This document shows, one piece after another, positions 9,573 through 16,294 of a stretch of DNA of 64,000 nucleotides. The position numbers and the translations under genes were made by a program. How positions within the stretch are numbered: position 1 is the stretch's first letter; every line of letters begins with the position of its first letter. The notes under the pieces were generated by a model. The model did no database searches. It was not told the DNA's origin and was given only the letters and a program-made list of their open reading frames with translations. This DNA is from Flavobacteriales bacterium (GTDB lineage: Bacteria > Bacteroidota > Bacteroidia > Flavobacteriales_D > Parvicellaceae), in assembly GCA_020635565.1 (NCBI GenBank), contig JACJZN010000008.1, positions 310,001 to 374,000 on the forward strand. Direction: 5' to 3'.

Positions 9573-10469
9573 ATGAATGAGTTTTTTAATAATCCTGCAC
9601 TAAAGGACGATCCGACCGTATTTGCGATTCCGGTATTCATTGCTTTCATAGCGATCGAAGCAATCATTGATATCAGAAGAAATCTGAAGTTGTATGAATT
9701 TAAAGATTCAGCTGCTTGTATTTCCATGGGACTTGGAGTGGTAGTGATCGGAATCTTAACTAAAAGTTTTGCCTTTTGGCTGTTCATGCAGGTGTACGAG
9801 TACCGAATTTTTACGTTGCAAAATGTATGGTGGATGTGGGTTTTACTATTGTTCGCAGATGATCTTTCCTTTTATTGGCATCATCGTTTAAGTCATAGCG
9901 TTAGAATTCTATGGGCGGCTCACATTCAGCACCATTCTTCTACACATATGAATTTCTCGGTGGCTTTGAGACAGAGTTGGGGAGAGCCTTTTTATAAGTA
10001 CATTTTCTACTTGTGGATGCCATTGGTTGGTTTTCATCCGGTTTGGATGTTGATCATGCAAGCATTTAGTTTGATCTATCAGTTCTTCCAGCATACCGAA
10101 TTGGTAAAGAAACTGGGCCCTTTAGAGTGGATTTTCAATACTCCTTCTCATCACAGGGTACATCATGCCACTCAGGTGAAGTATCTGGACAGAAATCATG
10201 CTGGAATTCTAATCATTTGGGATAGATTGTTTGGAACATTTGAAGAAGAAGATGAACATGATCATCCGGTGTATGGAATAACGAGTAATATAGACTCCTA
10301 TAATCCTTTGTATATAGCTACTCATGAGTACCGAAATATTTGGCATGATGTTAAAAGGGCGAATAGGTTTAGTGATAAACTGAAGTATATCTTTTATCCA
10401 CCTGGATGGAGTCATGATGGTCCTAATCAAACGTCAAAGTATTTACAATCGAAATTGAAAACTCAATAG
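9573..10469 (+). CDS. Sterol desaturase / fatty acid hydroxylase family membrane protein
   Basis: A 298-residue integral membrane di-iron oxygenase. Several transmembrane segments surround the His clusters: HHRLSH, then HIQHHSS, then HRVHHAT, the spacing typical of the fatty acid hydroxylase superfamily. Bacteroidota homologues act on lipids or carotenoids, but substrate cannot be told here. The C-terminus (FYPPGWSHDGPN) matches a common conserved tail of the bacterial subgroup. The tRNA-Leu promoter -33 element lies inside the last codons of this gene. Confidence 0.9.
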   Translation: MNEFFNNPALKDDPTVFAIPVFIAFIAIEAIIDIRRNLKLYEFKDSAACISMGLGVVVIGILTKSFAFWLFMQVYEYRIFTLQNVWWMWVLLLFADDLSFYWHHRLSHSVRILWAAHIQHHSSTHMNFSVALRQSWGEPFYKYIFYLWMPLVGFHPVWMLIMQAFSLIYQFFQHTELVKKLGPLEWIFNTPSHHRVHHATQVKYLDRNHAGILIIWDRLFGTFEEEDEHDHPVYGITSNIDSYNPLYIATHEYRNIWHDVKRANRFSDKLKYIFYPPGWSHDGPNQTSKYLQSKLKTQ

Positions 10470-10484
10470 AATCCATTATATTTG
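10455..10484 (+). promoter_or_regulatory. Consensus Bacteroidota promoter for tRNA-Leu
   Basis: TTG at 10455-10457, exactly 19 nt, then TATATTTG at 10477-10484, a perfect match to the TTG-N19-TAnnTTTG promoter described for Bacteroides. The predicted start is a few bases before the mature tRNA at 10494. Confidence 0.85.
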
Positions 10485-10493
10485 CAGCCACTT

Positions 10494-10576
10494 ACCCGGG
10501 TGCTGAAATTGGTAGACAGGCTACGTTGAGGTCGTAGTGCATTACGTGCGTGTGAGTTCGACTCTCATCCCGGGTA
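10494..10576 (+). tRNA. tRNA-Leu (anticodon GAG)
   Basis: Acceptor ACCCGGG (10494-10500) pairs with CCCGGGT (10569-10575). The anticodon arm is CTACG-TTGAGGT-CGTAG with anticodon GAG at 10528-10530, so it reads CUC/CUU. A long variable arm (ATTACGT region) marks class II Leu. The T-arm is TGAG-TTCGACT-CTCA. CCA is not encoded. Confidence 0.97.
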
Positions 10577-10584
10577 CAAAATAG

Positions 10585-10607
10585 ACTCCGTTTACACGGA
10601 GTTTTTT
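10585..10607 (+). terminator. Hairpin terminator abutting tRNA-Arg
   Basis: ACTCCG, a 6-nt loop, CGGAGT, then a T6 run ending at 10607. It follows tRNA-Leu but touches the first base of tRNA-Arg at 10608, leaving no room for a separate promoter, so partial read-through seems required. Confidence 0.8.
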
Positions 10608-10680
10608 GTTTGCATAGTTCAACAGGATAGAATAACCGCCTCCTAAGCAGTAGATTTGGGTTCGAGTCCCAATGCGAACA
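10608..10680 (+). tRNA. tRNA-Arg (anticodon CCU)
   Basis: A 73-nt cloverleaf. Acceptor GTTTGCA pairs with TGCGAAC (one G-U). The D-arm is GTTC/GAAT, the anticodon loop CTCCTAA gives CCU (reads AGG), and the T-arm is TTGGG-TTCGAGT-CCCAA. The anticodon stem ACCGC/GCAGT carries one C-A mismatch at pair 29-41, and the variable loop is 4 nt. CCA is not encoded. The tRNA is likely functional, but the mismatch is unusual. Confidence 0.9.
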
Positions 10681-10686
10681 CTAATT

Positions 10687-10950
10687 ATGATTGAAGTAAT
10701 CTTCTTTTCTGGTTCAAATTGTGGTGTCTGTCAGGTGATGAAACCAAAGTTGCTTGAGGCAATCGAAAAAAACTTTTGCAATTTGGATTTCAAAATTGTG
10801 TCAATAGAGGACAATGTTGAATTTACGGCTCAGCATTTGGTTTTTACTCTTCCTGTACTCATCATTAAAGTAGATGGAAATGAGAGAAAGCGATTCGTAA
10901 GATCCTTTGGTGTGAATGAAGTAGTTGATTTTCTTCATCGGATAATTTGA
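10687..10950 (+). CDS. Small thioredoxin-fold protein
   Basis: An 87-residue protein beginning MIEVIFFSGSNCGVCQVMKP: a first beta strand followed by the redox motif CGVC, then the cis-Pro region TLPVLIIK (PVLI) and a C-terminal helix. This is the minimal thioredoxin fold, shorter than thioredoxin (about 105) and near glutaredoxin length, with no signal peptide, so cytoplasmic. I use ATG 10687, because the in-frame ATG at 10672 lies within the 3' acceptor arm of tRNA-Arg. The mRNA would start at the tRNA 3' cleavage site, leaving a 6-nt leader. Its 3' end overlaps the convergent T9SS gene by 16 nt. Confidence 0.8.
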   Translation: MIEVIFFSGSNCGVCQVMKPKLLEAIEKNFCNLDFKIVSIEDNVEFTAQHLVFTLPVLIIKVDGNERKRFVRSFGVNEVVDFLHRII

Positions 10951-11432
10951 AGCCATCCATTGATCTTCAATCCAGCTGATTTAGACTCCACTAGATAAAA
11001 GTAGGTTCCATCTACTGATTTAGGACCTGAATTGTTTAATTGACCATTCCAGATATCATCTCCACTTTGATAATTATTCACTTCGCACATCACATCTCCC
11101 CATCGATTAATGATTTGAATATTTAAATCATCATATACTTCTTCAAATCGTACAACCCAAGTATCGTTAACTCCATCTTCGTTTGGAGAAAATGCATTAG
11201 GAAAGTTAAAAGTAGAGAGTGATTTGTTATCTGGTTGTTCAAAATCTTGAGTCAAGATAAATGAACTGCCAATTCCGGTTGAAATAGAAAGGCCTCCAAC
11301 CGTATGTGATATCGTTCCCGAAGAAAGGTTGTTGGAGCTACCTCCTGTATTTAATGAACTTCTATCAATCGTTTGACAGAATGCACTAAAAGAGAGTTGG
11401 AAAAACAGGATATGGATAAAAAGTACTCTCAT
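10935..11432 (-). CDS. Short secreted protein with type B T9SS sorting domain
   Basis: A 165-residue protein: signal peptide MRVLFIHILFFQLSFSAFCQ, a short Ser/Gly-rich stretch (about 21-70), then a gliding motility-associated C-terminal domain (about 76-165) with FPNAFSPNEDGVNDTW, IINRWGDVM, IWNG and GTYFYLVE. That domain directs export through the type IX system. There is almost no passenger, so it may be a small adhesin-like protein or an accessory of the upstream gene, from which it is separated by 1 nt. The same two-gene order (fibre-like protein, then short CTD protein) suggests a functional pair. It overlaps the thioredoxin-fold gene tail. Confidence 0.85.
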   Translation of the reverse strand: MRVLFIHILFFQLSFSAFCQTIDRSSLNTGGSSNNLSSGTISHTVGGLSISTGIGSSFILTQDFEQPDNKSLSTFNFPNAFSPNEDGVNDTWVVRFEEVYDDLNIQIINRWGDVMCEVNNYQSGDDIWNGQLNNSGPKSVDGTYFYLVESKSAGLKINGWLQIIR

Positions 11433-11433
11433 T

Positions 11434-13329
11434 CTATTTGATTCTTAACTCAAATGAAAAGGCTGAATCAGCAGTAGCAAATGTGGATCCGGCAAGAACT
11501 ACTGCAGTTATCAATCTGTATGTATTAACCTGGATTTGATTAGTGCCCGTTACTTCATAATTAAGGATGAAAATATTAGAATTACCTGTTGCATCAGGTA
11601 CCGCACTAAATACAATATCTGTATTGTTTACAAAAGTTCTAGGGCCTGTGTAGTTAATTTGAAAAGTGCCTAATGAAAGTCTTGTAACGGTATAATTGCT
11701 AGTTCCTGCTCCGGAATTCGTTCCGTCAGATTGTACGTGACCGTAGGCCGCTGCTAATAGATCTGAATTGTCTCCAGCACGCACAAAACGATCAGCTTGA
11801 GAGGTTTGAGCAATATCTCCACTCACTTCAAACTTGTATGCAGGTGTGCTGATTCCAATTCCAACTCGTTGATTGACCCCATCCACTGAGAATGTATTGT
11901 TAGCTACATTGAAACCATCCGTGGTCGTGGGAAGAAAACTGATCCTACTTCCTGCTTGAGTGATTATTCTATCTGCTGCAAGTGTACCGTCACTATTATA
12001 GATGTTGTTAGGAGGGGCATTCATTGCTTCCCATTGGCCAGATGTATTGTTCCATCCGAGAACCTGATTATTGGCAGGAGCTGTGGCAGATAGATTAAAA
12101 CCAGAACCTCCGCCATCTATAATAATGGAATTTCCAGAAATACTCAAATTCTGTATTTCATTAAGGACATTATTGTCAGCATCATCCACGTTATCAAAAG
12201 CAGGAGCCCAGTTAGTCCCGTTCCATTTAAGAACATCACCCGTGATACCACTAGGAGGTAATTCTCGATAACCTGATAGATCAATGGATGTAGGAGAACC
12301 ATTGTTTGTAATGGTTAAAATGTCAGCAGTGATCTGAAGATCTTGAATTTCATTTACAGGATCATTATCAGCATCATTGATGTTCAAGGAAATACTATTA
12401 CCTCCAGATATTGAGATGATCTGAGTCGCAGAATTGTAACTCAACGTCTGATCATCCGTCAAATCGCCAATCACCATTAATGGATTAGAAGTCGTTCCGT
12501 CTCCTGACATAGAAGCATCAGTATGGACAAATTCAGTTCCCCAGTCATCACCAGAAACTAATGAGGAAAGATCAACAACTGTTGTACCCCCTGCATCTGA
12601 TATTTCAAGATCAGTACCATTTAATATACCACCAGTAATGAGCTCGTTAGTGTTGTCACCGTCCACTTCTGAAGTTAAGAATCCATTGTCGTTAGTTAAC
12701 TGACTGGTCAATGTTGGAACTACCGGTAAGTTAGATAGGTTATTGTAATTTCCGTCAAAACCACTTAACGGGCTACTCGATGTTCCATTCCCTGAAAGCG
12801 TTGCATCAGTAAAGACAACCTGTGAACCCCAGTTGTCTCCGTTTGCGGAAGCAGATTGAGCTTCCCATTGTGATGTAGTACCGTTATAGATAAGATATTG
12901 TCCATCAGCTGGTGTACTTGCACTAACTCGATTTCCATCAATAGATAAAGTGTTATTCGATGAAAGTGAATAGGGGACAGAAACCAACTGCTCGTTGGAG
13001 AGCTCTTCTCCATTGATCTGTACTTTCAAAAAGTGATCCTGAGCTTCCCAGTTGATGTTGTTTAACTGTCCAGACAATACACTTCCTTCGCCAATTCGGA
13101 AATAGAATAGACCGTAATCATTGGTTGTTAGAAAATGCTCTTCCTCAAATACAGTACTTCCAGAACTACTTCCAGATAATATGGATATCGTGGCATTAAT
13201 TGTTGAATTTACCAGTAGATCGCCCTGTATGTCCCTTGCCACAGCTTGGTAATTGAATTTACTTGGTACAGATTGCGACTTAGCAGAAACCGTTAGTAGT
13301 ACCAGAAGCGAAATAAATATCGTTTTCAT
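11434..13329 (-). CDS. Secreted tail-fibre-like repeat protein
   Basis: A 631-residue protein; ATG 13329 gives signal peptide MKTIFISLLVLLTVSAKSQS, so I prefer it to the upstream in-frame ATG. The mature N-terminus SKFNYQAVARDIQGDLL is a module found at the start of many large secreted Bacteroidota proteins. The middle has two copies of a WG-x-VxTDAxxSGxGTxSxPL repeat (about 165 and 265) and several QLTNDNGFLTSE- and LKWNGTNW-type segments seen in phage tail-fibre-like stalks. Near the C-terminus VGIGISTPAYKFEVSGDI is the usual start of a trimeric fibre head. No sorting domain of its own is seen; the next gene, 1 nt downstream, carries one. Role is probably surface or secreted structure. Confidence 0.75.
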   Translation of the reverse strand: MKTIFISLLVLLTVSAKSQSVPSKFNYQAVARDIQGDLLVNSTINATISILSGSSSGSTVFEEEHFLTTNDYGLFYFRIGEGSVLSGQLNNINWEAQDHFLKVQINGEELSNEQLVSVPYSLSSNNTLSIDGNRVSASTPADGQYLIYNGTTSQWEAQSASANGDNWGSQVVFTDATLSGNGTSSSPLSGFDGNYNNLSNLPVVPTLTSQLTNDNGFLTSEVDGDNTNELITGGILNGTDLEISDAGGTTVVDLSSLVSGDDWGTEFVHTDASMSGDGTTSNPLMVIGDLTDDQTLSYNSATQIISISGGNSISLNINDADNDPVNEIQDLQITADILTITNNGSPTSIDLSGYRELPPSGITGDVLKWNGTNWAPAFDNVDDADNNVLNEIQNLSISGNSIIIDGGGSGFNLSATAPANNQVLGWNNTSGQWEAMNAPPNNIYNSDGTLAADRIITQAGSRISFLPTTTDGFNVANNTFSVDGVNQRVGIGISTPAYKFEVSGDIAQTSQADRFVRAGDNSDLLAAAYGHVQSDGTNSGAGTSNYTVTRLSLGTFQINYTGPRTFVNNTDIVFSAVPDATGNSNIFILNYEVTGTNQIQVNTYRLITAVVLAGSTFATADSAFSFELRIK

Positions 13330-13442
13330 TATTTTGGTGGGATAATCTTTAATAAGATTGTTCAAATTATTTGAGTTTGAATTATAGTGTAATATTAATT
13401 GGTGATTAGTTAAAAAGCAGTGTAAAACACAAAATCTTTATG

Positions 13443-13522
13443 AAAAAAAATCACCCTCCCTCGTCATTTATTCCTATTGCTAGGAAACACTATAACCTAA
13501 AATTGACTGGGGGGAGGGGATA
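13443..13522 (-). terminator. Long structured terminator after the AraC gene
   Basis: On the minus strand, arms ATCCCCTCCC and GGGAGGGTGAT followed by a T-run lie just after the AraC stop. The roughly 50-nt loop holds a second perfect hairpin (TTCCTA/TAGGAA, 13471-13486). It could also be the end of a small RNA. Confidence 0.6.
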
Positions 13523-13525
13523 TTT

Positions 13526-14332
13526 TTAATTTTTATGATATGAACGATCTAATGCTGCTTCAAATAAAGATGGAATTCCATTTTTGTACTGAATGATTCT
13601 TTTTCCCATGAATTTTTCAAAATCTTTTTCGAAATGAGAACGATCATAATAATTGTAGTTCAACATCAACTGGCTAAAATCCATATTCATTAATTGGAGA
13701 TCCTGAAGTGCATTGTTAAATCTAATTTGTGAAATAAATAAGTAAGGAGATGTTCCTACTTCCTTCATGAAAATCCGTTCTAATGTCCTCTCTGAAAAAC
13801 AGAAGAGGTCAGCTATTTCCTGTTTACTTACGAGTCCTTTTTTTTCGTGGATGTATTTCACAACATCTGAAGATTTGGTTTGGGTATTCCACTGTTTTAA
13901 TTCTGATTCAATTTCATCGATCAAAATCGACTTGATTTCTTCGAAGCTAGTTGAAACTCTCAATTTAGAGTGCATCCTATCTACGATATCAGCAGGGATT
14001 AAGTCCTTTATGTCGATAATTACATTCCTTAGTTCAGAAGCTGGTTTGCCTGTCGCTATATGGATAGTTTGAGCAGGTAATTCAATGGCTATACTTCCAG
14101 CACCTTTGTATCCTCTTGTGTTGAAGAAGTCACCAGGTCCCAGCAATATCACTTCAGGAATAGGCTGTTGTTTTCCATTATGGTCAAAGAACTCTGTACG
14201 GTCAAAAACAAAAATGATATAGGAATAGCCGAGATATGTAAATGTTTGCAGATCAGTATCCGTAATGTAGGTTACTTTGGAAACATTTGTAAAATATGGA
14301 CTATCGCAATTTGAATCACGCTCAAATATCAT
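13526..14332 (-). CDS. AraC family transcriptional regulator
   Basis: A 268-residue regulator with a C-terminal double helix-turn-helix (about 165-255). The first HTH is VSKQEIADLFCFSERTLERI, followed by FMKEVGTSPYLF and a second HTH around YYDRSHFEKDFEKFMG, the AraC signature. The N-terminal domain (about 1-150) resembles the DUF6597-type sensor, with LGPGDFFNTRGYKGAGSIAIEL. The ligand is unknown. It is a single gene with a -7 element TAAATTTG 22 nt upstream (14354-14361) and a terminator downstream. The neighbours give no clear target. Confidence 0.88.
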   Translation of the reverse strand: MIFERDSNCDSPYFTNVSKVTYITDTDLQTFTYLGYSYIIFVFDRTEFFDHNGKQQPIPEVILLGPGDFFNTRGYKGAGSIAIELPAQTIHIATGKPASELRNVIIDIKDLIPADIVDRMHSKLRVSTSFEEIKSILIDEIESELKQWNTQTKSSDVVKYIHEKKGLVSKQEIADLFCFSERTLERIFMKEVGTSPYLFISQIRFNNALQDLQLMNMDFSQLMLNYNYYDRSHFEKDFEKFMGKRIIQYKNGIPSLFEAALDRSYHKN

Positions 14333-14353
14333 TCGTTATCTATTTGTTATGGA

Positions 14354-14361
14354 CAAATTTA
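14354..14361 (-). promoter_or_regulatory. -7 element for the AraC gene
   Basis: TAAATTTG on the minus strand, 22 nt before the ATG at 14332, matches TAnnTTTG. No TTG at the ideal upstream distance is visible. Confidence 0.55.
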
Positions 14362-14441
14362 ACGCAGAAAGTAAATTTCGGGATGTAAATTACCGACAAC
14401 TATTTGGATTTCGTATGAAATTATTAGGTAGAGATCTGCTT

Positions 14442-14906
14442 TTACTTCTCTAGATACTTGAAGATTTCGCAAAACTCACTCCAGAATTCATCTAATGGAA
14501 CAATGTTTTTTTCAAAGAATTCAAAACCATCTTTCCATGTGTTTTTGTCATAAACGTTAACTTTTCGATCACATTCGATATAGATCTTTGAAATCAGGAT
14601 ACTTTGATCATTGTAGATGTCTTTTTCCCATGTCCATTCCCCCACCATATCCTTAAAAACTGCTTTCAGTTCAAGAAACTGGTCGTAGAACAATTCACGT
14701 ATTCCATCATCTTTGTGTTGTATTTCTATCGCAACTTCAGCTTTCTTACTATCAGCACGCAACCTAAAATACATATCTCTCACCCCGGTTTTGTAATTCA
14801 CCCATTTAATATGTTTTCCATGAAAAGACTGATGCTTGCCCATGAATTTTCCAAAACTGGTCCAGAATAATTTCGTAAGTTCTTTTGCTTCTTCTTTAGA
14901 GAACAT
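14442..14906 (-). CDS. DUF4268 domain protein
   Basis: A 154-residue cytoplasmic protein that is essentially one DUF4268 domain. Features are LFWTSFGKFMGKH near the N-terminus, VNYKTGVRDMYFRL, AEVAIEIQHKDDGIRELFYDQF and a C-terminal FFEKNIVPLDEFWSEFC. The same domain is found at the C-terminus of some restriction-like and nucleic-acid-associated proteins, but stand-alone versions are common in Bacteroidota and have no known function. No signal peptide or membrane segment is seen. It is a single gene between the AraC gene and the divergent PstS-like gene. Confidence 0.85.
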   Translation of the reverse strand: MFSKEEAKELTKLFWTSFGKFMGKHQSFHGKHIKWVNYKTGVRDMYFRLRADSKKAEVAIEIQHKDDGIRELFYDQFLELKAVFKDMVGEWTWEKDIYNDQSILISKIYIECDRKVNVYDKNTWKDGFEFFEKNIVPLDEFWSEFCEIFKYLEK

Positions 14907-15009
14907 GGGTTAATATTTTATAAAATGCTAAGAAAGATATCTGATAACTATTACTTTCGTAGCCGAATTATCGTTTGTTACGATTCAAAATTAATAATTA
15001 ATATATTCA

Positions 15010-15945
15010 ATGAGGAAATTTGTAATTATACCAGTTTTGATGCTGCTTTGGTCTTGTGATTCAAAGACAGAGGAGCAATCAACTCATGAAAATGATACAG
15101 AATCAAAGGTGGAGACATCTTCAAAAGTTATTGCTGGTTCAGATACTGAATTGGATCTGGTGCATAAATTGATCGAAGATTCAGGTAATGAGATTCTTAA
15201 AAGCTATGCTATTGTAGGTGGAGGATCAAAATTGGGGATAGAATTATTCCTAGAGAACAAAACAAAATTTGCCAATAGTTCTGTGCGAATGACAACTGAA
15301 GAAAAACAGCTTCTTAAAGATCAAGGTAGATATGGATTAATAGAGATCGTTTTCGCGTTAGATGCTGTTGCTGTGATTACGAATGCAGAGGTAGGAGTTG
15401 ATAGTCTCAGTATCTTTGAACTGAAGAAAGTCTTTAAAGGAGAAATTTCAAATTGGCAGGAGTTAGGAGGCGAGAATATTCCGATCAAGGTCTATAGAAG
15501 AAATGATGATTCTGGAACGAATGATTTTTTCTGGGGAAAAATGCTACAAAGTTCCTACGCTGATAACGCTACAATTGTTGAGACCAATAACGACATGTTG
15601 ACCATGATCGAAACTACACCAGGAAGTGTTGGATATTTAGGTGTAGGTACGATAAAGGATAAATTGGGAAAACCATCGGACAAAGTTTGGGCGGTAAATA
15701 TTTATATCGAAGGTGATGAAGCTAAGTCGCCCTATTCTTTGCATGACGTGGTTACTGATAACTACTATTTGGCAAGGCCGTTGTATCAATATTTTTTAAT
15801 TGAGGATAAAGATGATTTTAAGGAACTTGTTAATTTCGAATTGTCTCCAGAAGGTCAAGCGATTATCAAGGAGCAAGGCTTTTTTCCAATTACAGAGGAA
15901 TATTCAACATTGAACCAATTTTATCTTGAGAAGTTAGCTGAATAA
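15010..15945 (+). CDS. PstS-like phosphate-binding lipoprotein
   Basis: A 311-residue periplasmic binding protein with lipoprotein signal MRKFVIIPVLMLLWSC (lipidated Cys16) and an acidic linker (about 17-35). The binding fold follows: IVGGGSKLGIELFLENKTKFANSS, where a substrate loop sits, then VFKGEISNWQELGG and NDDSGTNDFFW, whose SGT is the usual phosphate-contact motif. YFLIEDKDDFKELVNFELSPEGQ closes the second lobe. The family is the PstS/PBP_like_2 group. No pst permease, ATPase or phoU gene is adjacent, so its partner is elsewhere, or it senses phosphate. A terminator follows at 15969. Confidence 0.87.
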   Translation: MRKFVIIPVLMLLWSCDSKTEEQSTHENDTESKVETSSKVIAGSDTELDLVHKLIEDSGNEILKSYAIVGGGSKLGIELFLENKTKFANSSVRMTTEEKQLLKDQGRYGLIEIVFALDAVAVITNAEVGVDSLSIFELKKVFKGEISNWQELGGENIPIKVYRRNDDSGTNDFFWGKMLQSSYADNATIVETNNDMLTMIETTPGSVGYLGVGTIKDKLGKPSDKVWAVNIYIEGDEAKSPYSLHDVVTDNYYLARPLYQYFLIEDKDDFKELVNFELSPEGQAIIKEQGFFPITEEYSTLNQFYLEKLAE

Positions 15946-15968
15946 TTAGTGTCTATTGAAAAGAACTG

Positions 15969-15999
15969 GCCGGTCTCAATTTATGAGATCGGCTTTTTT
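15969..15999 (+). terminator. Terminator of the PstS-like gene
   Basis: A 10-bp stem (GCCGGTCTCA with TGAGATCGGC, one G-U pair), a 5-nt loop and a T6 run, 24 nt after the stop. Confidence 0.9.
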
Positions 16000-16045
16000 A
16001 TTCTGGAACTCGAAATCAAATGGGTTTTATAAGCTATAGAAAACA

Positions 16046-16077
16046 AAAAGGTCTGATGAATCATCAGACCTTTTTTT
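16046..16077 (-). terminator. Terminator of tRNA-Ser (bidirectional)
   Basis: A 9-bp stem GGTCTGATG/CATCAGACC with a 3-nt loop, flanked by A5 and T7 runs. On the minus strand it directly follows tRNA-Ser; it could also stop plus-strand read-through. Confidence 0.88.
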
Positions 16078-16078
16078 G

Positions 16079-16163
16079 CGGAGAGTGAGGGATTCGAACC
16101 CCCGTTACCGTTAAGTAAAACAGTTTTCAAGACTGCCGCATTCGACCACTCTGCCAACTCTCC
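16079..16163 (-). tRNA. tRNA-Ser (anticodon UGA)
   Basis: An 85-nt class II tRNA. Acceptor GGAGAGT pairs with ACTCTCC, discriminator G. The anticodon arm GCAGT-CTTGAAA-ACTGT gives UGA. A long variable arm (TTTACTTAACGGTAACG region) is present and the T-loop is GTTCGAATC. CCA is not encoded. Confidence 0.97.
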
Positions 16164-16191
16164 AGGTATATCCTGTTGGATAAGTGGATTG

Positions 16192-16199
16192 CAAAAGTA
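16192..16199 (-). promoter_or_regulatory. -7 element for tRNA-Ser
   Basis: TACTTTTG on the minus strand, 28 nt before the mature tRNA 5' end. It leaves a leader of about 20 nt for RNase P removal. Confidence 0.6.
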
Positions 16200-16244
16200 G
16201 AAATTATTTTGAAACAAAAAATAGATTAGCAAAAATATTTCAAC

Positions 16245-16273
16245 AAAAAAGCCCCTCCGTGCTGGGAGAGGCT
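16245..16273 (-). terminator. Terminator of the POT transporter operon
   Basis: On the minus strand AAGCCTCTCC pairs with GGAGGGGCTT (a G-U pair included) around CAGCAC, followed by a T-run, 22 nt after the stop at 16295. Confidence 0.85.
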
Positions 16274-16294
16274 TGATATTGTCATTGAAATCAA

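Noticed and set aside
10672..10686. Upstream in-frame ATG for the thioredoxin-fold gene
   Set aside because: It lies in the 3' acceptor arm of tRNA-Arg; the ATG at 10687 starts the conserved first strand.
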